From an uncultured Elusimicrobia bacterium (lineage in GTDB: Bacteria > Elusimicrobiota > Endomicrobiia > Endomicrobiales > Endomicrobiaceae), in the NCBI GenBank assembly GCA_947168325.1, contig CAMVLN010000017.1, forward strand, positions 1 to 17,136: a stretch of 17,136 nucleotides of DNA, read 5' to 3'. Both the position numbers and the translations under genes were made by a program. The notes under the pieces are model-generated. The model worked only from the letters and a program-made list of their open reading frames with translations, searched no databases and was not told where the DNA came from. Positions 1 through 8,178 of this stretch are shown here, in pieces; the first letter of the stretch is position 1, and the number at the start of each line of letters is the position of its first letter.

Positions 1-89
1 TGTAATATTTCTTTCCTTTTTAATACTACCTGTTGTTTGTTTATCTTTTTCTTTTCTACATTCTTTTTTATCTTATCAAAAATGGTCAT
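1..89 (-). CDS. N-terminal fragment of an unidentified protein, gene continues left of the window
   Basis: Reading leftwards from an ATG at 89-87 on the - strand gives 29 codons without a stop before the window edge. The peptide starts MTIFDKIKKNVEKKK and is rich in lysine and hydrophobic residues, like the start of an amphipathic helix. I do not recognise the family and give no function. The start is preceded only by an A-rich stretch (AAAAAAAGAT), a weak ribosome-binding site. Its divergent position opposite the GH94 gene, with about 110 bp between the starts, is the layout of a shared promoter region. In DNA this AT-rich a 29-codon open frame is only weak evidence, so this is a tentative call. 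Confidence 0.4.
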   Translation of the reverse strand, partial: MTIFDKIKKNVEKKKINKQQVVLKRKEIL

Positions 90-197
90 ATCTTTTTTTA
101 CTTTAACAATATTGTAGACGAAGTAGACAAATAGTTTCTATTTAAGTAGAATACTGACATTGTTATATAAAATTAGACGGTAATGTGTGGAGAAAAA
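90..197. promoter_or_regulatory. Divergent promoter region with a small inverted repeat
   Basis: This is the gap between the leftward partial gene and the GH94 gene. It contains a perfect inverted repeat AAATAG-TTT-CTATTT (129-143), which could be an operator. GTAGAC is repeated directly at 114-119 and 123-128. The best rightward promoter candidate is an extended -10, TG-T-TATATA (161-169), with a poor -35 (TTTAAG, 141-146) 17 bp upstream. GGAG at 189-192, five bases before ATG 198, is a good ribosome-binding site and decides the GH94 start. The operator and promoter roles are inferred from position only. Confidence 0.35.
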
Positions 198-2867
198 ATG
201 AAAACTTTATGGTATTATGACAAGCAAGGTCAATGTGTTGTAGAAGATGCAAGAAGTTTAAAACAACCGCTAATTCACATGATAGCAAATTGCCCAAAAT
301 ATTTTTCTATATGTGATAATTTTTTAAGAGGTTTTAGCGGTTTTGATTATACAAGAATGTTTGGCGAATTTGACGGACCAAACTTTCCTAAAGGGCAAGC
401 AAGATTTATATGGATAAGAGAGCAAAAAGAAACTTGGCTTGTTAATAATTATGATTTAACAGATACTCAAACATCTAATCCAAAATATGAAATGGGATTA
501 GGATATGTTAATTTTTATGGTTCTTCAAAAAAATTGAATTTAAGTGTAAAAACTACAATTTTTGTTCCACTTGAAGAAATGGCAGAATTATGGATAGTAG
601 ATATTACAAATAATTCTATAGAAGATAAAGTAATTGATTTTATTCCCACTGTTCCTATATATGGCGGTAGTAGAGCTTATGTAGAATACCATAGAGATGT
701 AGTTAGGCTTTACAATAAAAGTGAAGTAAAAAATGGTAGTATAAAAATTCTTCCTGGTCTTGAATGGATAGAAGGCTCTACTGATTCAAGTGATATTTGT
801 TATTATATGAGTGCACAAACTCAAAGAGGAAAGAAAGGAGATAGATGTTATTCGGATAGAGAGACCTTTCTTGGACCTAATAATATGTGGTTAAAACCAG
901 ATTCTATCTTAAATAATATTGCTCCGCAAAAACAATGTTATGGTAAAGAAGCGGTTGGTGCAGTAGAATTTAAGAAAATAAAAATACCTGCAGGAAAAAC
1001 AGTAAGTTTTGTAGTTATAAATGGTATAACTTTCAATGGGGCAAAAGATGCAGATAAAATAATAAAAAAATATAGTTATGACAATGCACTTAAAGCTTTT
1101 GATAAATTAAATAAATATTGGCAAGAAAGAACATCAAGAGTTCAAATTACAACAGCAAATAGTGCCTTTAATAATTTATGGAACAATTGGTGGTGCTATC
1201 AATTATCTATGAGATATTGGTTTGGTAATACTGCACATCCACAAACAGATTATGGTTCAGATTTTGCAGGATGGAGAGATTTTTGGCAAGATATGATGGC
1301 AGCAACAGTTATAGATCCTCAAGGTCTTGAAGAAAGAACAATGAAAACTCTTGAAGGTATAAGGCTTGATGGTACTAATGCTACCAGATTTTTTGCAAGA
1401 ACAAAAGAGTTTGGCAGTGATGAAGTAAATGGTTTATGGTGCGATCACCCATATTGGACAGCACAAACTGTTATGATTCTTGCAAATTTTTTAGGTGATA
1501 AAAAGTTTTTATTTAGAGATGGTATCGGTTATTTTAAAGATTGTTATCAAAACAGAGGTGAATCTAAAACTGATAATTGGAAAAAAGGATACATTGAAAA
1601 TCAAAAAACAACTAGTGGCAAAAAATATACAGGAACAGTAATTGAACATATTCTTGTTCAATTAGAAACAATGTTTTACGATGTTGGCAACAACAATTTA
1701 TTAAAACAAAAAAGGGCAGACTGGAACGATGCCGTTGATCAGGTAAAAGGGGAAAATGTAACATTTTCGTTTGCTCTTGCACAAAATTGTAACGAAATTG
1801 CAGATTTACTAGAAAAAACAGCCAAAGAGTTAAATATAACAGAAATAGAAGTTTTTGAAGAATTATCAGAGCTAATAAAAGATTTTAAAAATAATCCAAA
1901 AGATGTTTCTGCAAAAGATAGACAAAAAATTTTGGCAACATACTTAAACAAAGTTAATAATGCGATTTCAGGGAAAAAAGTTAAAGTACAAATTTCAAAA
2001 ATATTGAAAGATTTAAGAACAAAAGCACAATTTGTTATAGATAATGCAAACAAAACAGCTTTTAATGGGTATTATTATAGCGGATATATTTTTGCTGACG
2101 GGAAACCTGTTGATACAATATTTAATAAATCTGCATTGACTAAAAAGAATCCTACATCTAATGATTTTGAAATGATGTTAATGCCACAAACTTGGGCACT
2201 CGTTTCTGGTGGAGCCAAAAAAATTGGTGCAGAAAAAGTTGTAATAGATTCTGTATTGAAATATCTATATGATAAAAAAGTTGGTGCATTAAAATTAAAT
2301 TATCCTGCATATACAAAATTTAATAAAACGATAGGAAGAATTACTGGTTTTGCTGCTGGAACAAAAGAAAACAATGCTTTGTTCTCTCATGCAAATTTAT
2401 TTTTTGTATGGGCATTAATAAAACAAGGTATGGTAGATTTAGCATATAAAATATTTTCTGGAATAAATCCTTTAAACCACGAGCATGAAATTATAAGAAC
2501 AGGTCCGTGGATTCCAGAATATTATGTTTCAAGCGATAATCTAAATATTGCAGGTAGAGGAGAATATCCTGTATTGACAGGTTCTTGTGCTTGGACGAGG
2601 TATGTTTTTCAAAACTTTTTCTTTGGGGTAAAAGGTGTTTTTGAAGGGTTATTAATAGATCCTCATTTACCAGCAAATAAGGATTTTAAAAATTGCAAAT
2701 TGTTTATAAAATTTAGAAATGCTAGTTATGATATAAGTTTTTCAAACCCAAAATTAAAAAAGAATTCTGTTGTAAAAGAAATTTGTGTTGACGGTAAAAA
2801 AATTGAAGGGAAAATTATATCTCCATTTGAAAAAGGAATTCATAAAGTTAATGTTATTTTAGGATAA
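198..2867 (+). CDS. Glycoside hydrolase family 94-type sugar phosphorylase
   Basis: GH94 enzymes cleave beta-linked gluco-disaccharides or short glucans with inorganic phosphate, giving alpha-sugar-1-phosphate and saving ATP. There is no signal peptide, so the enzyme should be cytosolic. Numbering from the ATG at 183: an N-terminal beta-sandwich region (about 1-290) precedes an (alpha/alpha)6-barrel. The barrel carries GWRDFWQD (363-370), RADWND (511-516, whose Asp513 matches the family general acid), PQTWALVSG (668-676) and TGPWIPEYYV (773-782). The C-terminus has the family GLLIDPHLP ending (822-830). I prefer the start at 198 because GGAG lies five bases upstream; ATG 183 would add five residues and lacks such a site. 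A lysine-rich helical stretch at about 550-620 follows the catalytic motif. The substrate (cellobiose, cellodextrin, laminaribiose, other) cannot be read from the sequence. The family is fairly sure, the specificity unknown. Confidence 0.85.
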   Translation: MKTLWYYDKQGQCVVEDARSLKQPLIHMIANCPKYFSICDNFLRGFSGFDYTRMFGEFDGPNFPKGQARFIWIREQKETWLVNNYDLTDTQTSNPKYEMGLGYVNFYGSSKKLNLSVKTTIFVPLEEMAELWIVDITNNSIEDKVIDFIPTVPIYGGSRAYVEYHRDVVRLYNKSEVKNGSIKILPGLEWIEGSTDSSDICYYMSAQTQRGKKGDRCYSDRETFLGPNNMWLKPDSILNNIAPQKQCYGKEAVGAVEFKKIKIPAGKTVSFVVINGITFNGAKDADKIIKKYSYDNALKAFDKLNKYWQERTSRVQITTANSAFNNLWNNWWCYQLSMRYWFGNTAHPQTDYGSDFAGWRDFWQDMMAATVIDPQGLEERTMKTLEGIRLDGTNATRFFARTKEFGSDEVNGLWCDHPYWTAQTVMILANFLGDKKFLFRDGIGYFKDCYQNRGESKTDNWKKGYIENQKTTSGKKYTGTVIEHILVQLETMFYDVGNNNLLKQKRADWNDAVDQVKGENVTFSFALAQNCNEIADLLEKTAKELNITEIEVFEELSELIKDFKNNPKDVSAKDRQKILATYLNKVNNAISGKKVKVQISKILKDLRTKAQFVIDNANKTAFNGYYYSGYIFADGKPVDTIFNKSALTKKNPTSNDFEMMLMPQTWALVSGGAKKIGAEKVVIDSVLKYLYDKKVGALKLNYPAYTKFNKTIGRITGFAAGTKENNALFSHANLFFVWALIKQGMVDLAYKIFSGINPLNHEHEIIRTGPWIPEYYVSSDNLNIAGRGEYPVLTGSCAWTRYVFQNFFFGVKGVFEGLLIDPHLPANKDFKNCKLFIKFRNASYDISFSNPKLKKNSVVKEICVDGKKIEGKIISPFEKGIHKVNVILG

Positions 2868-2868
2868 T

Positions 2869-2888
2869 ATAAAAAAATAGTTTTTTAT
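2869..2888 (+). terminator. Possible weak AT-only terminator after the GH94 gene
   Basis: Directly after the stop codon is a perfect inverted repeat ATAAAAAA-ATAG-TTTTTTAT followed by five more T. The stem has no G-C pair, so it is much weaker than a normal intrinsic terminator and may be chance in such AT-rich DNA. Confidence 0.25.
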
Positions 2889-2938
2889 TTTTTAATTGAT
2901 TAATTGATATATTTTCCTATGTTTCATTTTTTTAGTTT

Positions 2939-2953
2939 CTTACTGTATGATAC
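2939..2953 (+). promoter_or_regulatory. Shared intergenic motif CTTACT-N-TATGATAC upstream of rfbC
   Basis: CTTACT, one base, then TATGATAC. Close relatives of this motif occur upstream of mnmG (9773-9786) and cas9 (11683-11698). TATGAT could serve as a -10 box, but no convincing -35 lies 16-18 bp upstream. In the same gap CTTACT (2939-2944) pairs with AGTAAG (2968-2973), and AAAAGTAGTAA occurs twice (2962-2972 and 3023-3033). The promoter role is inferred. Confidence 0.35.
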
Positions 2954-3062
2954 CATGTGGCAAAAGTAGTAAGATAAAAAGATTTCTTAAATATTTACTA
3001 GTGAAAGCATATATGACGGTATAAAAGTAGTAAAAATAGAAAAGAATTAAGAGGAACATAAA

Positions 3063-3629
3063 TTGCCATTTAAATTCCATAGATTAGCAATAAAAGATGT
3101 TGTTTTAATAGAAACTACTAAATTTAAAGATGAAAGAGGTTTTTTTGAAGAAGTATTTAAAATTTCTGATTTTGAAAATTCTGAAATAAAATTAAATGTT
3201 AAACAAATAAATTTTTCACATTCTACAAAAGGAGTTTTAAGAGGTTTGCATTATCAATTATATCCTTTTTCCCAGGCAAAACTTGTAAGAGTTATACATG
3301 GAAAAATTTTTGATGTTGCAGTTGATTTGCGAATTGGATCTGAAACTTTTGGTAAATGGGTTGGTGAAATTTTATTTCCATGTGGAAACAGTATGTTATA
3401 TATTCCTGAAGGGTTTGCACATGGTTTTGAGGTTTTATCAGATGAAGTTGATTTTGAATATTATTGTTCAAATATTTACTCTAAAGAGCATGAAAGAGGA
3501 ATAATATATAACGATTCTTATTTAAATATTACCTGGCAAACAGCCAAACCTAATTTATCAAAGAAAGATTTACTATATCCAAAATTTGAACTTGCAGAGT
3601 ATAATTTTAAATATAATGAAAAAGAATGA
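3063..3629 (+). CDS. rfbC: dTDP-4-dehydrorhamnose 3,5-epimerase
   Basis: RmlC/RfbC converts dTDP-4-keto-6-deoxy-D-glucose to dTDP-4-keto-L-rhamnose, the third step of dTDP-L-rhamnose synthesis, in the cytosol. The 188 residues match the usual family length. The cupin core shows FKDERGFFEE (21-30), RGLHYQ with the catalytic His63, KLVRVIHGKIFDVAVDLR (73-90), YIPEGFAHGF (113-122) and EYYCS (132-136) with the likely catalytic Tyr133. The start codon is TTG at 3063; AGAGGA at 3049-3054 lies at a suitable distance and no in-frame ATG fits the conserved N-terminus. The gene overlaps the longer possible start of rfbD by an ATGA. RmlA and RmlB, needed for the first two steps, are not in this window. 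Confidence 0.95.
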   Translation: MPFKFHRLAIKDVVLIETTKFKDERGFFEEVFKISDFENSEIKLNVKQINFSHSTKGVLRGLHYQLYPFSQAKLVRVIHGKIFDVAVDLRIGSETFGKWVGEILFPCGNSMLYIPEGFAHGFEVLSDEVDFEYYCSNIYSKEHERGIIYNDSYLNITWQTAKPNLSKKDLLYPKFELAEYNFKYNEKE

Positions 3630-3676
3630 TAAGTAATATAAAAAATATTTTTGATAAATATAATAAGATATCATTT

Positions 3677-4528
3677 ATGAAATATATTATTACAGGAAGT
3701 TCTGGGCAACTGGCAAAAGCATTTATAAAAAAATTTAAAGAATTAAATTATGATTTTGTTGCTCCCAATAAACAAGAATTAGACATAACTGATAAATATA
3801 AAGTTGAAAAGATATTTTTAGAGTACACACCTAATATATTTATAAATTGTGCTGCATACAATAATGTGGAATTTGCCGAACAGGATAATTCAAGGGCAAT
3901 ATTAACAAATAAAACAGCAGTATTAAATTTAGTAGAAATTGCCAAAAAATATAATACAAAACTAATACATTTTAGTAGCGACTATGTTTTTGATGGAACA
4001 AAAGGTAGCTTATATACAGAAGAAGATAAAACTAATCCTTTAAATGAGTATGGTAAAAGTAAACTTGCTGGGGAGCAAGAAGCATTAAAATATAATAATA
4101 GTTTAGTTTGTAGATTAAGCTGGGTTATAGGTGAAGGGCAACAAAATTTTTTATATAAATTGTCAGGATGGTTAAAAAACAATAAAACTATAAAAGTTTC
4201 TTATGATGAAGTATCTGTTCCGTGTTTTACTTTTGACATTGTAGATGTAATAATAAAGACATTAGAAAATAATTTAGTTGGTCTTTATCACCTTACAAAT
4301 TCAGGAAAAGCTTCAAGGTATGAGCTAGCAAAAGAGTTTGTTCGTCTAAATAGTTGTGATAATGAAATATTACCAGTTCCTATGGCGAGTTTTAGTTCTA
4401 AAGTTAAAAGACCATTAGTAACAGCAATGTCTAATAAAAAAATATCTCAAGAATTAAATATAACTATCCCTTCTTGGCAAGAATCCTTAAAAAAATATAT
4501 TGAACTTATAAAAAATAGAATTAGTTAA
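3677..4528 (+). CDS. rfbD: dTDP-4-dehydrorhamnose reductase
   Basis: RmlD/RfbD reduces dTDP-4-keto-L-rhamnose to dTDP-L-rhamnose with NAD(P)H, the last step of the pathway begun by its neighbour rfbC. It is an extended short-chain dehydrogenase. The protein begins MKYIITGSSGQLAKA, the Rossmann dinucleotide-binding loop, followed by FSSDYVFDGTKG and the catalytic YGKSK (Tyr-x-x-x-Lys). A longer frame opens with ATG 3626, which overlaps the rfbC stop (ATGA) and would add 17 residues (MISNIKNIFDKYNKISF). I chose ATG 3677 because family members normally start a few residues before the glycine loop. Neither start has a good ribosome-binding site, and translational coupling from 3626 remains possible. 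The product call is firm; the start is about 60:40. Confidence 0.92.
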   Translation: MKYIITGSSGQLAKAFIKKFKELNYDFVAPNKQELDITDKYKVEKIFLEYTPNIFINCAAYNNVEFAEQDNSRAILTNKTAVLNLVEIAKKYNTKLIHFSSDYVFDGTKGSLYTEEDKTNPLNEYGKSKLAGEQEALKYNNSLVCRLSWVIGEGQQNFLYKLSGWLKNNKTIKVSYDEVSVPCFTFDIVDVIIKTLENNLVGLYHLTNSGKASRYELAKEFVRLNSCDNEILPVPMASFSSKVKRPLVTAMSNKKISQELNITIPSWQESLKKYIELIKNRIS

Positions 4529-4597
4529 TAATATAAAATGTGTGTTTAATATAAAAAATTTTTGTACACTACAATATTAAATTTTAAAAAATAAATG

Positions 4598-4603
4598 TAT
4601 AAT
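4598..4603 (+). promoter_or_regulatory. Candidate -10 box upstream of the GnnB-like gene
   Basis: A perfect TATAAT lies 57 bp before ATG 4661, in the 132-bp gap after rfbD. No recognisable -35 lies 16-18 bp upstream, and TATAAT is common in AT-rich DNA. It is supported mainly by the gap itself, which breaks the otherwise tight gene packing and suggests a new transcription unit. Confidence 0.35.
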
Positions 4604-4660
4604 ATTGCCAATACACTGATAAGATGTTTTATTGTTAATATTTAGTTTATGGAGATATAA

Positions 4661-5755
4661 ATGATACCTTTAGTAAAACCAATTTTTGGTAAAAAAGAAA
4701 AACAGTTGATTAGTGAAGTACTAGATTCAGGAATTGTTGCAAGTGGAAAATATGTAGAAAATTTTGAAAAAAAGTTTGCCAAACTTTCAAAAGCAAAGTT
4801 TGCTATAGCATGTTCTAATGGAACTACAGCATTAAATTCAGCACTTCTTGCTTGTGGAATAAAAACTGGTGATAAAGTTATTACTACTCCATTTACATTT
4901 ATAGCCACATCAAATTCAATTTTATATTGTGGTGCAAAACCTATTTTTGTAGATATTAATCCCAAAACTTATAATATTGATGCAAAATCAGTAGAAGAAA
5001 TATTGAAAAAAGAAAAAAATGTAAAAGCTGTTATTTGTGTTCATTTGTATGGCTTGCCATGTAATATGGATCAACTTTTAAAACTAAAGAAAAAATATAA
5101 ATTTGTTTTAATTGAAGATGCTTGCCAAGCACATTTAGCAAAATATAAAGGTAAAACCGTTGGTGCAATTGCTGATGTAGGTGCTTTTTCATTTTATGCT
5201 ACAAAGAATATGACAACTGGTGAGGGTGGAATAGTTTTAACAAATAATTCTAAAATAGATTTTTTAGCAAGAAAAATTATTAATCATGGAAGAACAGCAC
5301 ACTATGAACATGATATGTTAGGTTATAATTTTAGATTAACAAATATCTGTGCAGCTATGGGGCTTGCACAATGTGAACAAATTGAAAAATGGACAAAACA
5401 AAGAATATCAAATGCTAAAAAGTTATCTGAAGGTTTGAAAAATTTAGATTTTCTTGTTACACCAGTAGTTCCTAAAGGATATACCCATGTATTTCATCAA
5501 TATACATTAAGAATAACAAATGGTTTACGAGATGAATTTATGAAATATTTGAAAGATAATGGAATTGGTTGTGCAATACATTATCCAGAAGTAGTTTATA
5601 AACAACCCTTGTATAAAAAATTGGGATATGAAAACGGTTTGTGCCCTATTGCGGAACAAGCTGTAAAAGAAGTAGTATCTATACCTGTTCATCCATCACT
5701 TACAAATAAAGATATAGATACAATAATAAAAGTAATAAAAGGTTTTAAAAAATGA
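4661..5755 (+). CDS. DegT/DnrJ/EryC1/StrS-family sugar aminotransferase, probably GnnB-like
   Basis: This is a PLP enzyme that transfers an amino group to a keto-sugar nucleotide. The fold-type I pattern is clear: CSNGTTAL (51-58), PFTFIATSNS (77-86), EDACQAH (152-158) with Asp153 for the PLP ring nitrogen, and FSFYATKNMTTGEGG (176-190) with Lys182 as the Schiff-base lysine. GGAG at 4651-4654 sets the start. At 364 residues it has the normal family length. Its stop overlaps the next gene, a Gfo/Idh dehydrogenase, by ATGA. A dehydrogenase/aminotransferase pair of this kind acts on UDP-GlcNAc at C3 (GnnA/GnnB in Leptospira and Acidithiobacillus) or on the UDP-GlcNAc uronic acid (WbpB/WbpE). The pairing supports a 3-amino sugar for lipid A or O-antigen. 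The family is certain, the exact substrate inferred. Confidence 0.88.
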   Translation: MIPLVKPIFGKKEKQLISEVLDSGIVASGKYVENFEKKFAKLSKAKFAIACSNGTTALNSALLACGIKTGDKVITTPFTFIATSNSILYCGAKPIFVDINPKTYNIDAKSVEEILKKEKNVKAVICVHLYGLPCNMDQLLKLKKKYKFVLIEDACQAHLAKYKGKTVGAIADVGAFSFYATKNMTTGEGGIVLTNNSKIDFLARKIINHGRTAHYEHDMLGYNFRLTNICAAMGLAQCEQIEKWTKQRISNAKKLSEGLKNLDFLVTPVVPKGYTHVFHQYTLRITNGLRDEFMKYLKDNGIGCAIHYPEVVYKQPLYKKLGYENGLCPIAEQAVKEVVSIPVHPSLTNKDIDTIIKVIKGFKK

Positions 5756-6690
5756 ATAAAATAAAAATAGCAGTTATTGGGGTTGGTTCTTTAGGGCAAC
5801 ATCATGCAAGAATTTTATCTACACTTGAAAAAGCTGAACTTGTAGGTGTAGTGGATTCTAACTCTAAAAGAGGTGAAGAAATTGCAAAAAAATACAACAC
5901 AATAAATTTTACTGATGTTAAAGAAATTATAGGTAAAATTCAGGCTGCGGTTATTTCTGTTCCAACACCTTATCATTATGATATAGCAAAAATGTTATTA
6001 AACGAAAGTATCAATTGCTTAGTAGAAAAACCTTTCACAGAAACTGTAGAACAAGCAACTGAACTTATAAGAATTGCAAGAGATAAAAATTTAATCTTAC
6101 AAGTTGGACATGTAGAAAGGTTTAATCCTGCAATTATTGCTGCATATCCTTATATAAAAGAACCAAAATTCATAGAGGTAAATCGTTTAGGTCCTTACGA
6201 CCCTAGAACTAGTCATATAGGTGTTGTAATGGATTTAATGATACATGATTTAGATATGTTACTTAACCTTGTAAAAAGTAAGGTAGTAAGTTTTGAAGCA
6301 CATGGAGCAAAAATTTTGTCTGCCCATGAAGACATAGTTAAAGTTAGAATAAAATTTGCTAATGGTTGTATAGCAGATGTGTCTACAAGTAGAGTTACAA
6401 TTGATAAGTATAGAAAAATAAGAATATTTCAAAAAGATAGCTATATTTCTGTAGATTATGCAGGGAAAAGTTTGAAAATATATAAAAGAAAAGATGGCAT
6501 TGATGTTGTTAAATCTTTGTTAGATATAGATGTAATTAAACCAAAAGTTCAAACTGGTGAGCCATTAAGTTATGAATTAATACATTTTTTAAATTGTATA
6601 ATTGAAGGGAAAAAACCTCTCGTTTCAGGTGAACAAGGCAGAGATGCCCTTGAACTTGCACATGATATTCTTCATTACATGCAATTTTAA
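5752..6690 (+). CDS. Gfo/Idh/MocA-family NAD-dependent sugar dehydrogenase, probably GnnA-like
   Basis: It probably oxidises a UDP-sugar at C3 to the 3-keto form used by the aminotransferase encoded just upstream (ATGA overlap, 5752-5755). The N-terminal Rossmann loop is IAVIGVGSLGQHHA, with GxGxxG at residues 10-15. The family EKP motif is VEKPF (91-95). The substrate-domain histidine motif is MIHDLD (163-168), preceded by GHVERFNPAI (119-128). At 312 residues it is of normal length for the GnnA-like subgroup. WbpB-type enzymes acting on the uronic acid are the main alternative. No acyltransferase of the LpxA type is in the window, so a lipid A destination stays an inference. Confidence 0.88.
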   Translation: MNKIKIAVIGVGSLGQHHARILSTLEKAELVGVVDSNSKRGEEIAKKYNTINFTDVKEIIGKIQAAVISVPTPYHYDIAKMLLNESINCLVEKPFTETVEQATELIRIARDKNLILQVGHVERFNPAIIAAYPYIKEPKFIEVNRLGPYDPRTSHIGVVMDLMIHDLDMLLNLVKSKVVSFEAHGAKILSAHEDIVKVRIKFANGCIADVSTSRVTIDKYRKIRIFQKDSYISVDYAGKSLKIYKRKDGIDVVKSLLDIDVIKPKVQTGEPLSYELIHFLNCIIEGKKPLVSGEQGRDALELAHDILHYMQF

Positions 6691-6696
6691 AAACTT

Positions 6697-8178
6697 ATGA
6701 TATTATTCTTGTTTTTTATGTTAATGATTTTTATATCAATCATTAGCAACTTAAAATTAAACAAATACAATAATATTTTATATTTATTTGTGTTTTGTTG
6801 TATAGTTGTAGTTTATTGTGTATTAGCAATAAATTCTTATTCAAGTATACACTTCCTCCCTACCCGCAATTTAAATATATATTTCTATACCGGTAATTAT
6901 TATAATTGGTTAATGACAAGTTTTTTTAAATTTAAATTAAATTTAGATGTAAATACAGATTTTGTAAATTATTTATCTAATTTATCTAAAGAATTTTTAT
7001 CAAATCAAAGTTCTATTCCTATGGAAGTAAAAATGTTTTATGATACAAGTATTTATAATAATAAAATATACTTGTATTTTGGAATAACACCGATAATTCT
7101 TTTTTATGCTCCATTTTATTTAATAACACACTTTTTTATTTCAGATCAAATTGTTTGTGCTTTTTTATCTATACTAATATTTGTTTTGCAATTACTAATA
7201 TTAAAAACTTTTTTATTATATTTAAAACAAGTAAATATTTTAAAGAAGGATATAAAGAAATATTTTAATATTACAACTTTAATAATATTATCTTTATGTT
7301 CTGGTATAGCATTAACATATATCTCTATTACAGTTCATTCTATAGCTGTGTTAACTTCTATATTTTGCCAATTGGTTGCAATATATTTGTTTTTATTACT
7401 TAAAGATAAATTCAGCAAAGCAAAAATGTTTTTTGTAGGTTTATTTTTAGCTTTAGCTGTTGGTAGTAGACCTCAAAGTATACTTTTGTTATTACTAGTT
7501 TTCGTTTTTATGTTATATATGTTTGGTATAAAAAAATACTTAAAACAATATATATTCTTTTTTATCCCAATTATTTTTTATGGAACAATTTTAGCTCTTT
7601 ATAATTATTTAAGATTTCATTCCATTTTTGATTTTGGATATACATATCAATTTAGTCCTGTTTATCAAAAAGGTATATTACAAAATTTAAATCATTCTTT
7701 TATTGATTTTATAAAAAATATTTTTTTAAATTTATTTCATTTACCTATTTTTACATCATTAAATCCTTTATGTGCCTTTAAAAACTGTAATAATGTTTCA
7801 TATTTTGAACCTATGATTGGCGGATTTATTGTTTGCCCTATAATATTTTTTTTAGTATTTATAAAGAAATTTTTTGTAGAAAGTTTTGCTAAAAACAAAT
7901 ATATGTTTTTTGTAGTTATCATAATGTTAATTACAAGCTTTTTTTATTTTTTACTTAATTCTTATATAGGTTCAAATGCTCGCTTTGTTGTGGAATATAT
8001 TTTTTTACTTTTAGTTCCAAGTATTATTTCTTTTTATGTTTTTACTGAAAATATAAAAAACAAAAAAATATACGATGTAATAAATATATTATTTTTTGTT
8101 TTTGTAATTTTTGGTTTGTATGTTAATATTAATTTAATAAATTGTATATTTATAATGTCTAAAAATGGGATGATATAA
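6697..8178 (+). CDS. Polytopic membrane protein, probable GT-C-fold glycosyltransferase
   Basis: The 493 residues are dominated by hydrophobic segments (for example 1-17, 26-46, 129-147, 151-174, 191-212, 216-235, 244-256, 261-277, 283-302, several more after 380, and about 460-485), so roughly 10-12 membrane helices. Between the second helix and about residue 125 lies a longer polar loop. Patterns I associate with GT-C-type lipid-linked sugar transferases are NNKIYLYFGITP (121-132), GSRP (256-259) and YNYLRFHSIFDFGYTYQ (302-318). This is family resemblance from memory, not a demonstrated match. The gene follows the GnnA-like gene by six bases and overlaps the next by TAATG, so it probably shares their transcript. 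The start has no visible ribosome-binding site, and ATG at 6718 or 6724 is possible. A role in decorating surface glycans is inferred. Confidence 0.6.
   Translation: MILFLFFMLMIFISIISNLKLNKYNNILYLFVFCCIVVVYCVLAINSYSSIHFLPTRNLNIYFYTGNYYNWLMTSFFKFKLNLDVNTDFVNYLSNLSKEFLSNQSSIPMEVKMFYDTSIYNNKIYLYFGITPIILFYAPFYLITHFFISDQIVCAFLSILIFVLQLLILKTFLLYLKQVNILKKDIKKYFNITTLIILSLCSGIALTYISITVHSIAVLTSIFCQLVAIYLFLLLKDKFSKAKMFFVGLFLALAVGSRPQSILLLLLVFVFMLYMFGIKKYLKQYIFFFIPIIFYGTILALYNYLRFHSIFDFGYTYQFSPVYQKGILQNLNHSFIDFIKNIFLNLFHLPIFTSLNPLCAFKNCNNVSYFEPMIGGFIVCPIIFFLVFIKKFFVESFAKNKYMFFVVIIMLITSFFYFLLNSYIGSNARFVVEYIFLLLVPSIISFYVFTENIKNKKIYDVINILFFVFVIFGLYVNINLINCIFIMSKNGMI

Noticed and set aside
1739..2053. Open frame of 104 codons on the - strand inside the GH94 gene
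   Set aside because: It lies wholly inside a well-supported coding gene, has no domain pattern and is rich in Phe, Leu and Ser, as expected from the complement of AT-rich coding DNA.
2869..2888. AT-only hairpins at 2869-2888 and 9744-9760 as strong terminators
   Set aside because: They lack G-C pairs; they are listed only as weak candidates.
2939..3062. Riboswitch-like structure upstream of rfbC
   Set aside because: CTTACT/AGTAAG and CCA/TGG can pair, but the stems are short, the loop is long and no known riboswitch core is recognisable.
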